From Phytopseudomonas punonensis (GTDB lineage Bacteria; Pseudomonadota; Gammaproteobacteria; Pseudomonadales; Pseudomonadaceae): a DNA stretch of 64,000 bases. The notes below the pieces were generated by a model. It made no database searches. It was given only the letters and a program-made list of their open reading frames with translations, and was not told the origin of the DNA. Location of the stretch: the NCBI RefSeq assembly GCF_900142655.1, contig NZ_FRBQ01000001.1, positions 250,115-314,114 on the forward strand. The letters run 5' to 3'. Positions 44,579 through 56,060 of this stretch are shown piece after piece. Position numbers and translations under genes: made by a program. The stretch's first letter is position 1, and every line of letters starts with the position of its first letter.

Positions 44579-45503
44579 CCGACATTGCATGAGTGCCTGG
44601 ACTGGCCGCACCGACCCGGAAGCCGACAGCACGCGCTGGCATCAGCGCATCCAGGTTCTGGCCGAAGACAGCCAGCCGGGCCTGGCGCTGTTGGGTTTTG
44701 CCTGCGACGAAGGCGTGCGCCGCAACCAGGGTCGCGTCGGTGCTGCCGGCGCGCCGCAAAGCGTACGCAAGACCCTGGCCAACCTGGCCTGGCATCGCCA
44801 GGCGCCGGCCTATGACGCCGGTGACGTGACCTGCGAGGACGGCGACCTGGAAGCGGCACAGGCACGCCTCGCTCATAACGTCTGCGTGCTGCTGGAGGCC
44901 GGTCATCTGCCGCTGGTGATTGGCGGCGGCCATGAAGTGGCGTTCGGCAGTTGGTCCGGGCTGGCCGAACATCTCAGTGGCCAGCCCGCCCCGCGTATCG
45001 GGATCGTCAATTTCGACGCCCATTTCGACCTGCGTGATCCGACCCATGTGCATTCCTCGGGCACGCCCTTCGCGCAGATCGCCGAGCAGTGCGCCGCACG
45101 CGGCTGGCCGTTCCGCTACGCCTGCCTCGGTGTCAGCCGCGCCAGCAACACCCGCGCACTGTTCGCCCGCGCCGCCGAGTTGAACGTGCTGGTGCGCGAG
45201 GATCACGAGATCCGTGAATCGACTCTGGAATACGTCGGCGCCGAGCTGGAGGCCTTCGCCGCCGAGTGCGATGCGCTCTACCTGACCCTCGATATCGACG
45301 TGTTGCCGGCCTGCGAGGCACCCGGCGTCAGCGCCCCGGCCGCCCGTGGCGTGCGCCTGGAACTGCTGGAGCCGCTGCTCGAACGGCTCAAGGCGAGCGG
45401 CAAGCTGCGCCTGGCCGACCTGGCCGAGCTCAACCCCGACTACGACATCGACAACCGTACCGCCAAGGTGGCGGCGCGGCTGATTCATCTGCTCAGCCTC
45501 TGA
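44568..45503 (+). CDS. hutG: Formimidoylglutamase HutG
   Basis: The 311 residues belong to the arginase/ureohydrolase family. Manganese ligands are visible in [15 protein letters not shown] and LDIDVLP. It splits N-formimino-L-glutamate into L-glutamate and formamide, so this strain has the one-step HutG branch; no HutF deiminase lies in the cluster. GGAAAGG precedes the ATG at 44568, inside the end of hutI; an ATG at 44589 is possible. Confidence 0.93.
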   Translation: MHADRHCMSAWTGRTDPEADSTRWHQRIQVLAEDSQPGLALLGFACDEGVRRNQGRVGAAGAPQSVRKTLANLAWHRQAPAYDAGDVTCEDGDLEAAQARLAHNVCVLLEAGHLPLVIGGGHEVAFGSWSGLAEHLSGQPAPRIGIVNFDAHFDLRDPTHVHSSGTPFAQIAEQCAARGWPFRYACLGVSRASNTRALFARAAELNVLVREDHEIRESTLEYVGAELEAFAAECDALYLTLDIDVLPACEAPGVSAPAARGVRLELLEPLLERLKASGKLRLADLAELNPDYDIDNRTAKVAARLIHLLSL

Positions 45504-45528
45504 GCAGGCAAGAACCGCGCTTTCTCGC

Positions 45529-45541
45529 ACAACAACAATTA
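45529..45541 (+). promoter_or_regulatory. Crc/Hfq-type motif before the yjiH-like gene
   Basis: ACAACAACAATTA precedes the GAGGAAA ribosome site at 45543-45549. The position fits Crc/Hfq control of histidine uptake. Confidence 0.55.
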
Positions 45542-45554
45542 CGAGGAAACCCCG

Positions 45555-45599
45555 ATGTTCACCACCGCCCGCCGCGGCCAGGAGCCGCGCCATGTCTAA
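45555..45599 (+). CDS. 14-residue leader peptide overlapping the yjiH-like start
   Basis: ATG at 45555 follows the strong site GAGGAAA and opens a 14-codon frame (MFTTARRGQEPRHV) that ends seven bases into the next gene, in a different frame. The AGGAG of that gene is inside the leader. The layout suggests translational coupling; the peptide itself is probably not conserved. Confidence 0.4.
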   Translation: MFTTARRGQEPRHV

Positions 45600-46914
45600 G
45601 TCCCTGCCCGTGAGCACCGGCGTGTCGCGCCCCCGAGCCCTGGCGCGCTTGCTGGGCTACAGCCTGATCGGCCTGCTGCTGTTCTTCGTGCCCTTCGAGA
45701 TCGCCGGGCGTTCGACCATCCTCCTCGACCACGCGGCCAGCGCCCTGCAACTGCATGCGCGTCCACTGGTGATCGGTTTGGCGTTGCTATTCATGCTCTA
45801 CGGTGCGCTGGCGCCCTGGCTCGACGGCAGCTGGCGGCGCAGCCTGACCCACAGGGTGTTCAGCGTGCTCAAGGTGTTCGGCCTGCTGATCGGCACCGCC
45901 TACCTGTTGCAGCTCGGCCCAGAGGCGCTGTACCAGCCGGACATGCTGCCATTCCTGTTCGAGAAGCTGGTGCTCAGCCTGGCGCTGATCGTGCCGCTGG
46001 GTTCGCTGGCCCTGGTGTTCCTGATCGGCTTCGGCCTGCTGGAGCTGATCGGCGTGCTGATGCAGCCGGTGATGCGACCGATCTGGCGCACGCCGGGCAA
46101 GTCGGCCATCGACGCCGTGGCCTCCTTCGTCGGCAGCTACTCGGTGGGCCTGCTGATCACCGACCGCATGTACCAGCAGGGCCACTACAGCGTGCGCGAG
46201 GCGGCGATCATCGCCACCGGGTTCTCCACGGTGTCAGCGCCGTTCATGGTGATCATCGCCAAGACCCTGGGCCTGATGGGCCAGTGGAACCTGTATTTCT
46301 GGGGCGCCATGGCGGTGACCTTCGCCGTCACCGCGATCAGCGCACGTATCTACCCGCTGTCGCGCCTGCCATCCGACTCCACCCCCGAGGCGCAGCTGCA
46401 ACCCGGCGAGAGCCGCCTGGGCAGTGCCTGGCGCGCCGGTATGCAGCAGGCCGGCAGCGCGCCGTCGCTGGGCTCGGCGCTGCGCGAAACCTTCGACGGC
46501 CTGCGCATGACCGCCGCCATCCTGCCGAGCATTCTCGCCGTCGGCCTGCTCGGGCTGCTCGCCGCCAAGTACACGCCGCTGTTCGACGCCCTCGGCCTGC
46601 TGCTCTACCCGCTGACCTGGCTGTTCGGCCTGGACGAGCCGATGCAGGTGGCCCGTGCCTTGTCCGCCGGGCTGGCGGAGATGTTCCTGCCGGCGATGCT
46701 GCTCAAGGACGCCGACGTGCTGGTGAAGTTCGTCACCGCCGTCGTCTCGGTCAGCAGCGTGCTGTTTCTCTCCGCCTCGATTCCCTGCGTGCTGGCCACG
46801 CGGATTCCCCTGAGCCTGGGGCACCTGCTGCTGATCTGGCTGCAGCGCACCCTGCTCAGCCTGCTGCTGGCCATCCCCCTGGCCTATCTCGCCCGATTTC
46901 TGGGTTGGCTCTGA
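45592..46914 (+). CDS. YjiH-family (Gate-domain) membrane transporter in the hut operon
   Basis: The 440 residues form about ten helices with the nucleoside-recognition (Gate) domain repeat; VGSYSVGLLITDRMYQQGHY and GFSTVSAPFMVIIAKTLG are typical of YjiH proteins. The family has no firmly known substrate. Location between hutG and hutU strongly suggests uptake of histidine or urocanate. Usual Pseudomonas hut transporters are of APC or ABC type, which are absent here. AGGAG precedes the ATG. Confidence 0.87.
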   Translation: MSKSLPVSTGVSRPRALARLLGYSLIGLLLFFVPFEIAGRSTILLDHAASALQLHARPLVIGLALLFMLYGALAPWLDGSWRRSLTHRVFSVLKVFGLLIGTAYLLQLGPEALYQPDMLPFLFEKLVLSLALIVPLGSLALVFLIGFGLLELIGVLMQPVMRPIWRTPGKSAIDAVASFVGSYSVGLLITDRMYQQGHYSVREAAIIATGFSTVSAPFMVIIAKTLGLMGQWNLYFWGAMAVTFAVTAISARIYPLSRLPSDSTPEAQLQPGESRLGSAWRAGMQQAGSAPSLGSALRETFDGLRMTAAILPSILAVGLLGLLAAKYTPLFDALGLLLYPLTWLFGLDEPMQVARALSAGLAEMFLPAMLLKDADVLVKFVTAVVSVSSVLFLSASIPCVLATRIPLSLGHLLLIWLQRTLLSLLLAIPLAYLARFLGWL

Positions 46915-46952
46915 CCGCCCACCCTTGATCCGTTCCCACAGGAGCCCGCACC

Positions 46953-48623
46953 ATGACCAAGTTCCGCGACACCGAAATCCGTGCCCCGCGCGGCACCACG
47001 CTCACCGCCAAGAGCTGGCTGACCGAAGCGCCGCTGCGCATGCTGATGAACAACCTCGACCCGGACGTAGCCGAGAACCCCAAGGAATTGGTGGTGTATG
47101 GCGGCATCGGCCGTGCCGCGCGTAATTGGGAGTGCTATGACAAGATCGTCGAGAGCCTGACCAACCTGAATGACGACGAAACCCTGCTGGTGCAATCCGG
47201 CAAGCCGGTCGGCGTATTCAAGACCCATAGCAACGCGCCGCGCGTGCTGATCGCCAACTCCAACCTGGTGCCGCACTGGGCGAGCTGGGAGCACTTCAAC
47301 GAGCTGGATGCCAAGGGCCTGGCCATGTACGGCCAGATGACCGCTGGCAGCTGGATCTACATTGGCAGCCAGGGCATCGTCCAGGGCACCTACGAAACCT
47401 TCGTCGAGGCGGGCCGCCAGCACTACGCCGGCAACCTCACGGGCCGCTGGGTGCTGACCGCAGGCCTGGGTGGCATGGGCGGTGCCCAGCCGCTGGCCGC
47501 GACCCTGGCCGGCGCCTGCTCGCTGAATATCGAATGCCAGCAGAGCAGCATCGATTTCCGCCTGCGCAGCCGTTACGTCGACGAGCAGGCCACCAATCTG
47601 GACGACGCCCTGGCGCGCATCGCCCGCTACACCCGCGAAGGCAAGGCCACCTCCGTCGCCCTGCTGGGCAACGCTGCCGAAATCCTGCCGGAGCTGGTAC
47701 GCCGTGGCGTGCGCCCGGATATGGTCACCGACCAGACCAGCGCCCACGACCCGCTCAACGGTTACCTGCCGATCGGATGGAGCTGGGCCGAATACAAGGA
47801 CCGTGCAGCCACCGATCCGGCTGGCGTGGTCAAGGCTGCCAAGCAATCCATGGCCGTGCACGTGCAGGCCATGCTCGACTTCCAGAAGATGGGCGTGCCG
47901 ACCTTCGACTACGGCAACAATATCCGCCAGATGGCCAAGGAAGAAGGCGTGAGCAATGCCTTCGATTTCCCCGGCTTCGTGCCGGCCTATATCCGCCCGC
48001 TGTTCTGCCGTGGCATCGGCCCGTTCCGCTGGGCGGCGCTGTCCGGCAACCCCGAGGACATCTACAAGACCGACGCCAAGGTCAAGGAACTGATCCCGGA
48101 TGACGCCCACCTGCACCGCTGGCTGGACATGGCCCGCGAGCGCATCGCCTTCCAGGGCCTGCCGGCGCGTATCTGCTGGGTCGGCCTGGGCCAGCGCGCA
48201 AAGCTCGGCTTGGCCTTCAACGAGATGGTGCGTTCGGGTGAGCTGAGCGCACCGGTGGTGATCGGCCGCGACCACCTGGACTCAGGCTCGGTGGCCAGCC
48301 CCAACCGCGAGACCGAGGCCATGCAGGACGGCTCCGATGCGGTGTCCGACTGGCCGCTGCTCAATGCCCTGCTCAACACCGCCAGCGGCGCCACCTGGGT
48401 GTCACTGCACCACGGCGGCGGCGTCGGCATGGGTTTCTCCCAGCATTCGGGTATGGTCATCGTCTGCGATGGCACCGATGAAGCAGCCGCGCGCATTGCC
48501 CGCGTACTGACCAACGATCCGGCCAGCGGCGTGATGCGCCATGCTGACGCCGGCTACCCGCTCGCCATAGAGTGCGCGCACGAGCAGGGCCTGAACCTGC
48601 CAATGATCACCAAAGGAGCCTGA
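46953..48623 (+). CDS. hutU: Urocanate hydratase HutU
   Basis: The 556 residues have full family length. The enzyme converts urocanate to 4-imidazolone-5-propanoate with tightly bound NAD+. The nucleotide-binding segment [20 protein letters not shown] is near 171-190, and the C-terminal [17 protein letters not shown] is conserved in urocanases. CAGGAG precedes the start. hutH begins three bases after the stop. Confidence 0.98.
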   Translation: MTKFRDTEIRAPRGTTLTAKSWLTEAPLRMLMNNLDPDVAENPKELVVYGGIGRAARNWECYDKIVESLTNLNDDETLLVQSGKPVGVFKTHSNAPRVLIANSNLVPHWASWEHFNELDAKGLAMYGQMTAGSWIYIGSQGIVQGTYETFVEAGRQHYAGNLTGRWVLTAGLGGMGGAQPLAATLAGACSLNIECQQSSIDFRLRSRYVDEQATNLDDALARIARYTREGKATSVALLGNAAEILPELVRRGVRPDMVTDQTSAHDPLNGYLPIGWSWAEYKDRAATDPAGVVKAAKQSMAVHVQAMLDFQKMGVPTFDYGNNIRQMAKEEGVSNAFDFPGFVPAYIRPLFCRGIGPFRWAALSGNPEDIYKTDAKVKELIPDDAHLHRWLDMARERIAFQGLPARICWVGLGQRAKLGLAFNEMVRSGELSAPVVIGRDHLDSGSVASPNRETEAMQDGSDAVSDWPLLNALLNTASGATWVSLHHGGGVGMGFSQHSGMVIVCDGTDEAAARIARVLTNDPASGVMRHADAGYPLAIECAHEQGLNLPMITKGA

Positions 48624-48626
48624 TTC

Positions 48627-50159
48627 ATGACCACCCTGAACCTCAAACCGGGCTCGCTAACCCTGGCCGAGCTGCGCGCCGTGTACCTGCAACCGGTGCA
48701 CGTCACGCTCGACGCCAGCGCCCATGCCGGCATCGACGCCAGCGTCGCCTGTGTCGAGCAGATACTCGCCGAGGGCCGCACCGCTTACGGCATCAACACC
48801 GGTTTCGGCCTCTTGGCCTCGACGCGCATCGCCCCGGACGACCTGGAAAAGCTGCAGCGCTCACTGGTGCTATCCCACGCCGCCGGTGTCGGCGAGGCGC
48901 TGGACGACGCCATGGTGCGGCTGATCATACTGCTCAAGGTCAACAGCCTGGCGCGCGGCTTTTCGGCCATCCGTCGCACGGTGATCGACGCGCTGATCAC
49001 CCTGATCAACGCCGAGGTCTATCCGCATATTCCGCTCAAGGGCTCGGTGGGCGCCTCCGGCGACCTGGCGCCGTTGGCACATATGTCTCTGCTGCTGCTC
49101 GGCGAGAGCAAGGCACGCCATAAGGGCCAGTGGCTGCCAGCCCGCGAAGCACTGGCAGTGGCGGGCCTGAAGCCGCTGACTCTGGCGGCCAAGGAAGGCC
49201 TGGCACTGCTCAACGGCACTCAGGTCTCGACCGCCTATGCGCTGCGCGGCCTGTTCGAGGGCGAAGACCTGTTCGCCGCCGCCACCGTGTGCGGCGCCCT
49301 GAGCGTGGAGGCCATGCTTGGCTCACGCGCGCCCTTCGACGCCCGCATCCATGCGGCGCGTGGCCAGCACGGACAAATCGACGTGGCAGCGGCCTACCGC
49401 GATCTGCTCGGCGACAGCAGCGAAGTGGCGCGCTCCCACGCCAACTGCGACAAGGTGCAGGATCCCTACTCGCTGCGCTGCCAACCCCAGGTGATGGGCG
49501 CCTGCCTGACCCAGCTGCGCCAGGCTGCCGACGTGCTACAGATCGAGGCCAATGCGGTGTCCGACAACCCGCTGGTGTTCGCCGAACAGGGCGACGTGAT
49601 TTCCGGCGGCAACTTCCACGCCGAGCCAGTGGCCATGGCCGCCGACAACCTGGCCCTGGCCATCGCGGAAATCGGTGCGCTGTCGGAGCGGCGTATCTCG
49701 CTAATGATGGACCGCCACATGTCGCAGCTGCCGCCGTTCCTGGTCGAGAACGGCGGGGTCAACTCGGGCTTCATGATCGCCCAGGTCACCGCCGCGGCGC
49801 TGGCCAGCGACAACAAGGCCTTGGCCCACCCACATAGCGTCGATAGCCTGCCGACCTCGGCCAACCAGGAAGATCACGTGTCCATGGCGCCGAACGCTGG
49901 CAAGCGTCTGTGGCCGATGGCCGAGAACGTACGCGGCATCCTCGCCATCGAATGGCTGGGTGCCTGCCAGGGCCTGGACTTCCGCCATGGACTGAAGAGC
50001 TCGGCGAAACTGGAAAAGGCCCGCAGCCTGCTGCGCGCCGAGGTGCCTTATTACCAGGAAGACCGCTTCTTCGCGCCAGACATCGAGGCAGCCAGCGAAC
50101 TGCTCGCCAGTGGCTGCCTGAACGTCTTGGTGCCCCGTCCGTTGTTGCCCAGCCTGTGA
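48627..50159 (+). CDS. hutH: Histidine ammonia-lyase HutH
   Basis: The 510 residues match HutH. The self-formed MIO cofactor triad Ala143-Ser144-Gly145 is in [12 protein letters not shown]. Further conserved blocks are YGINTGFG near 54-61 and VSDNPLVF. It removes ammonia from histidine to form urocanate, the inducer that releases HutC. It follows hutU with practically no gap, and a small spacer of 109 bp leads to hutC. Confidence 0.98.
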   Translation: MTTLNLKPGSLTLAELRAVYLQPVHVTLDASAHAGIDASVACVEQILAEGRTAYGINTGFGLLASTRIAPDDLEKLQRSLVLSHAAGVGEALDDAMVRLIILLKVNSLARGFSAIRRTVIDALITLINAEVYPHIPLKGSVGASGDLAPLAHMSLLLLGESKARHKGQWLPAREALAVAGLKPLTLAAKEGLALLNGTQVSTAYALRGLFEGEDLFAAATVCGALSVEAMLGSRAPFDARIHAARGQHGQIDVAAAYRDLLGDSSEVARSHANCDKVQDPYSLRCQPQVMGACLTQLRQAADVLQIEANAVSDNPLVFAEQGDVISGGNFHAEPVAMAADNLALAIAEIGALSERRISLMMDRHMSQLPPFLVENGGVNSGFMIAQVTAAALASDNKALAHPHSVDSLPTSANQEDHVSMAPNAGKRLWPMAENVRGILAIEWLGACQGLDFRHGLKSSAKLEKARSLLRAEVPYYQEDRFFAPDIEAASELLASGCLNVLVPRPLLPSL

Positions 50160-50268
50160 CGGGGTTCGCTGGTCAAAGCCGCCCTTTGCCTCGCGATCTG
50201 CAGCCGCTGATGGCAAGGTGCAGGGCGCGCGCTATCATGCTGCCGTTTGATGGCGCCCTGGAGGGCCT

Positions 50269-50982
50269 GTGACCAGCGCAATGCCCCCTCGCTACAAGGT
50301 GATCGAAGAGTTTCTGCTCGAACGCATCGGCAATGGTGACTATCCGCTGCATCACCAGATTCCGCCGGAAGAGCAACTGGCCCGGGATTTTTCCGTCAGC
50401 CGCATGACCGCCAACAAGGCCATCACCAACCTGGTGCAGCAGGGTTACCTGATTCGCCAGGCGGGCCTGGGCACCTTCGTCACCGACCGCAAGTCCGAGT
50501 CGTCACTGCACGAGGTGATGAATATCGCCGCCGAGGTGCGCGCCCGTGGCCACGCCTATTCCAATCGCATCCTGCGCAGCGAAGCGCTGGCCGCCGATGA
50601 CGAGGTGGCACTGCGCCTGGGTCTGCGCATCGGCGCCGAGGTGTTTCACAGCATCCTCGTGCACCTCGAAAATGGCGTGCCGATCCAGCTTGAGGATCGC
50701 TTCGTCAATCCACGCTGGGTGCCCCATTACCTGAGCAGCGACTTTTCCAAGCAAACGCCCAACGAAGTACTGGTAGCCAGTTGCCCGATCAGCGACGTGG
50801 AGCATGTGGTCGAGGCCGTGCACGCCGATGCCCGCACCGCCGAATGGCTGGATATCGCACCGGGCGCCGCCTGCCTGTCGATGATCCGCCGTACCTGGTC
50901 GGATGAGCACCTGATCAGCTACGTGCGCCTGATCCATCCGGGCGAGCGCTACAAGCTGCGCTCAAGCACCAAGCATCGCTGA
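50269..50982 (+). CDS. hutC: Histidine-utilisation repressor HutC
   Basis: The 237 residues have an N-terminal GntR winged helix (about 5-75, EEQLARDFSVSRMTANKAIT) and a UTRA ligand domain, which binds urocanate. The GTG start at 50269 follows GGAG at five bases; an ATG at 50281 is the alternative. It lies downstream of hutH rather than at the head of the cluster and probably acts at the two TGTATATACA sites before hutI. Its TGA abuts, without any gap, the stop of the convergent LysR gene. Confidence 0.94.
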   Translation: MTSAMPPRYKVIEEFLLERIGNGDYPLHHQIPPEEQLARDFSVSRMTANKAITNLVQQGYLIRQAGLGTFVTDRKSESSLHEVMNIAAEVRARGHAYSNRILRSEALAADDEVALRLGLRIGAEVFHSILVHLENGVPIQLEDRFVNPRWVPHYLSSDFSKQTPNEVLVASCPISDVEHVVEAVHADARTAEWLDIAPGAACLSMIRRTWSDEHLISYVRLIHPGERYKLRSSTKHR

Positions 50983-51837
50983 TCACAAGCGGAAGTGCTG
51001 ATGAATGGCCTGAGCCAATAGCTCTAGGGCTTCGTCGTGTTGCGCCTTCGCTGAACGCAGGAACATCACTTCATGTTCGGCGGCCTGGGGCAGCTCCTCG
51101 ACGATACGCATGGCGCTGCTCATCTTCGCGCGATCCATCAGGGTGATCGCCAACCCCGATTCGACGCAGGCCCTGATGGCCTGGCTGGATGGGCTCTCAA
51201 GTACCACCCGCCAGCGGTGACCGGCGGCTTTCAGCGACTCCAGCATCAGGCTGCGGTACGGGCAATCGGCTGCGTGGATGGCCAGCGGAATGATGCCCGT
51301 TGCGGGCTGCGCATGGGACGTCGCGGCGACCCACACCGGCGTGGTGGCGACCAGCACCTGGGCCCTGGGCTCGCGCTGCCCCAGCGGCAGGGTCAGCACC
51401 GCGCCGTGCAGTTTGCCGGCCTGCACCTGCTCGCGCAGCGAGTAGCTGGAGGCAGTCTTCACCTCCAGCACCACATTGGGCCAGGCCGCCGCGAAGATCG
51501 GCAGGATGTCGCGGATCACATGGGCGGCGTACTCGTCGGGTATCCCCAGGCGGATGCGCCCGACCAGCCGCGGCCCGTGCAGCTCGGCGAGCACCCGGTC
51601 GTGGGTGTTGAGCAGTTCGCTGGTCGAGTGCAGCAGCCGCTTGCCAAGGGCCGTCAGGCTTACCGACTGGTTGTCACGATCAAACAGGCGGCCACCGGCG
51701 ACCGTCTCCAGACGCTGGATATGCACACTGATCGCTGCCGGGCTCTTGTGCAGCAGCTCGGCTGCCGCCTTGAAGCGACCACTGCGCGCCACTGCATGGA
51801 AGGTGCGGACCAGCTCGATGTCGAGTACGGCATTCAT
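50983..51837 (-). CDS. LysR-family regulator divergent from an EamA exporter
   Basis: The 284 residues have a helix-turn-helix at about 18-45 (RFKAAAELLHKSPAAISVHI) and a compact effector domain. The arrangement, divergent with 98 bp from a DMT transporter gene, suggests that it controls that gene. Its stop directly touches the hutC stop (shared TGATCA), with no terminator between the two. Confidence 0.92.
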   Translation of the reverse strand: MNAVLDIELVRTFHAVARSGRFKAAAELLHKSPAAISVHIQRLETVAGGRLFDRDNQSVSLTALGKRLLHSTSELLNTHDRVLAELHGPRLVGRIRLGIPDEYAAHVIRDILPIFAAAWPNVVLEVKTASSYSLREQVQAGKLHGAVLTLPLGQREPRAQVLVATTPVWVAATSHAQPATGIIPLAIHAADCPYRSLMLESLKAAGHRWRVVLESPSSQAIRACVESGLAITLMDRAKMSSAMRIVEELPQAAEHEVMFLRSAKAQHDEALELLAQAIHQHFRL

Positions 51838-51935
51838 CGTTCAATAATTCCGAACCACTGATTCAATACATTTTGATTTATTAGACTACTCCACCTTCGT
51901 AGGCTGGACCTACACCCTTAATCCGGTTTACCGCC

Positions 51936-52901
51936 ATGTCCGCTCAACAGACTGCCCGCCTGTGGCCCATCGCGATTCCCTTGCTGCTGCTCGAAGCGGC
52001 ACTGGTGGTGATCTGGAGCTCAGGCTTTATCGGCGCGCGCTTCACCATCGAGCACGCGCCGGCGATGCTGGTGGTGTTCTGGCGCAGCCTGCTGTTCGTG
52101 CTGCTGCTGGCGCCCTGGGCGTTGCCGCGCCTGCGCCACACCTCACCGGCCACCCTGCTGCGCCACGCTGGCATCGGTTTGCTGGCGATGGGCGGCTACC
52201 TCGCTGGTGTGGTTCAGGGCATCGCCTTGGGCGTACCGGCAGGCCTCGCCGCCCTGCTGGCCGACCTGCTGCCCATCGGCGTTGCCTTGCTGGGTGTGCT
52301 GGTGTTCCAGCAGCGCCTGGGCTGGCGCACCTGGCTGGGTTTGCTCATCGGCCTGACCGGCGTGGTGCTGGTCACCTCGGACGCGCTGGCCTGGGGCGAT
52401 GCGCCATTGTGGGTCTACGGTTTGCCGCTGCTGGGCATGTTTTCGCTGGCGATCGCCACCCTGTGGCAGAAACGCACCAAGGCCACGGCCTCGCTCGACC
52501 TGCTCGGCAATCTGTGGCTGCAGTGCTGCATCTGCTGCGTACCCTTCGCGCTGCTGGCCGCGATGGATAGCAGCCTGATGCCGGTGCCTTCGGGCGGCTT
52601 CGCGTTGAGCGTGCTGTGGACGAGCATCTCCACCATGGGCGGCTACGGCCTGTACTGGCTGTGCCTGAAGCGCTCGACGCCGACCCGGGTAGCCAGCGTG
52701 CTGTACCTGAGCCCGGCGCTGACCCTGGTGTGGGCCTGGGCGATGTTCGGCGAGCCGCTGTCCTGGCTGATGGGCCTGGGCACGGTCATTTCGGGGTTGG
52801 GAATCTGGCTGGTGATACGCAACGAACCGAGACAGAACGATGACGGGCGCGCCTCGGCGAACCCGTCATCGACAACCGTCAAAGCAGCTTGTCGAGGGTG
52901 A
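51936..52901 (+). CDS. EamA/DMT-family transporter
   Basis: The 321 residues have ten membrane helices in two EamA halves, with VVIWSSGFIGARFTIEHAPA at the first helix and SVLYLSPALTLVWAWAMFGE at the ninth, typical of the drug/metabolite transporter superfamily. Probable exporter of an amino acid or other metabolite. The C-terminal end overlaps by 23 bp the 3' end of the convergent molybdenum hydroxylase gene. Confidence 0.91.
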   Translation: MSAQQTARLWPIAIPLLLLEAALVVIWSSGFIGARFTIEHAPAMLVVFWRSLLFVLLLAPWALPRLRHTSPATLLRHAGIGLLAMGGYLAGVVQGIALGVPAGLAALLADLLPIGVALLGVLVFQQRLGWRTWLGLLIGLTGVVLVTSDALAWGDAPLWVYGLPLLGMFSLAIATLWQKRTKATASLDLLGNLWLQCCICCVPFALLAAMDSSLMPVPSGGFALSVLWTSISTMGGYGLYWLCLKRSTPTRVASVLYLSPALTLVWAWAMFGEPLSWLMGLGTVISGLGIWLVIRNEPRQNDDGRASANPSSTTVKAACRG

Positions 52902-55070
52902 TCGGCAACTGGCGAATGCGCTTGCCGGTAGCGTGGTAGACCGCATTGGCGACCGCCGCGGCAACCCCGACGATACCGATCTCGCCCACGCCCTTGGAGC
53001 CCAGCAGGTTGATGATGCTGTCGTTCTCCTCGACGAAGATCACCTCGATATCGCCGATATCGGCCTGCACCGGCAGGTGGTAGTCAGCCAGGTTGTGGTT
53101 CATGCAGCGCCCCAGGTCATGGTCGATCATCGCCTCCTCGTGCAAGGCCATGCCGATACCCCACACCACGCCACCGAGAATCTGGCTGCGTGCGGTTTTC
53201 GGGTTGATCACCCGGCCCGCGGCGATGGCGCTGACCACCCGGGTAACCCTTACCGTGCCCAGCGCCTCGTCCACCTGCACCTCGACGAACACCGCCGAGT
53301 GGCTGGCACTGGCGTAGCGCTCGCGCTGCTTGCCAGGCTGCGCCTGCACCTCGACCTCCAGGCTGCCGTGGCGAGCGAGTAGCGCGCTCAGCTCGACCGC
53401 ACGACTGGCATCCTCGCCCTGCTGCACGCGGCCAGCGCTGAAACGCAGCGCCGCACCATCGCTGAACGGCGCTTCCGGCCACTGCCGCGCCGCCTCGCAG
53501 AGTTTGTCGGCCAGGGCCATGCAGGCCTCGCGTACCGCACTGCCCACCGACGACACGGTGAACGAGCCGCCCTGCAGTGGCGCCTTGGGCAGGCTGGAGT
53601 CGCCGAGGCGAAACTCCACCTGGGACGGTTCCATCCCCAGCACGTCGGCGGCGATCTGGGTCATCACCGTGGCGGTACCCGGGCCGATGTCACAGGTGGC
53701 GCTGGCGACGACCAGACGGCCATCGGCGGTGAAGCTGGCACGGGCACTGGCCGGCATCTGCATGGCTTCCCACACGCCAGTGGCCATGCCGTAGCCGATC
53801 AACTGGTCGCCCTCGCGCATGCTGCGCGGCTGCGGGCTGCGCTTGCTCCAACCGAAGGCATCGGCACCCTGCTGGTAGCAGGCGCGCAGCTCCTTGCTGG
53901 AATAGGGTTTGCCTTCGTTCTGGTTGGTTTCGGCGTAGTTGGTCAGGCGCAGTTGCACCGGGTCTACCCCTGCTGCCCAGGCCAGTTCGTCCATTGCCGA
54001 CTCCAACGCATAAACGCCGGTGGCAGCGCCCGGCGCGCGCATATCCAGCGGCGTGTAGACATCCAGCGGCGCCAGCCGGTAGGCCAGGCGCACGTGATCG
54101 CAGTGGTAGAGCATTCCCGACCATTCAGCGACGTGCTCGGTGAAGTCTTCGAAGCGCGAGGTCTGGGCGATCACCTCGTGCACCAGGCCCCGCAACTTGC
54201 CATTTTCATCGGCACCGAGTTGCAGGTGCTGCACCGCCCGCGGTCGATAGCCGAAGGTGAACATCTGCTGGCGGGTCAGGGTCACGCGCACCGACTGCTG
54301 TAACTTCAGTGCGGCCATGGCAGCCAGGGGCAGCTGGTACTGCGGGCGCAAGCCGGAACCGAAGGCGCCCCCCACGAAGGATGACTTGACGCGCACGCGA
54401 TCCGGTTCGAGCTTGAGCACATCGGCCAGGTAACGCTGGCTGTTCTGCGGGCCCTGGGTCTTGTCGTGCACCAGCAGGCTGCCATCGGCCTGATAGATCA
54501 CCGTCGAGGCGTGGGGCTCCATTGGGTGGTGATATTCGCTGGGCAACTCGTATTCCAGCTCCAGGCGCACTGGTGCACCGGCGATCACCCCATCGGCGTC
54601 GCCACGCGGCGTGGGCAGTTCGGCGGGCGCGGCATGCGCCTCGCTCAGGGCTTCACGCAGATCGGTAGCATGGGGCTGCTGCTCATAGCTGATGCGCACC
54701 AGCGAGCCGGCGTGACGGGCCAGCTCCAGGGTATCGGCGACCACCAGGGCCACCGGCTGGCCGCTGTAGCGGATACGCTCGTTGAACAGCGGGCGAAATG
54801 GCGAGCCGTCGGCAGCATCGTCGTCTTCGTAGCTCTCGTCGTCCTGGGCCATGGGCGGACGATTCAGGTGACTGAGCACCAGTTTGACACCGGGCAGCGC
54901 CAGCGCCGCCGAGGCGTCGATAGCGGTGATACGGCCACGGGCGATCACGCTGCAGATCACGCTGCCATGCAGCAGGTCATCGGCCGGATGTTCGGCGGCA
55001 TAACGCGCCTGGCCGCTGACTTTCAGTGGGCCGTCGACGCGGTCCAGCGGTTGGCCGAGGGTTCGCGCAT

Positions 55071-55074
<4 letters not shown>
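52879..55074 (-). CDS. Molybdenum hydroxylase large subunit (PaoC/xanthine dehydrogenase family)
   Basis: From 55074 (MNARTLGQPLDRVDGPLKVS) the protein has 731 residues, the length of PaoC/YagR-type Mo-binding subunits. The cofactor-binding segments are VGGAFGSGLRPQYQL and LDMRAPGAATGVYALES. The catalytic base is Glu698 in the C-terminal GVGEIG motif. It hydroxylates aldehydes or N-heterocycles at the molybdenum centre and passes electrons to the FeS and FAD subunits. The start overlaps the FAD-subunit stop by four bases. Aldehyde oxidation is the best guess by its PaoB-like partner. Confidence 0.92.
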
Positions 55075-56056
<982 letters not shown>

Positions 56057-56060
<4 letters not shown>

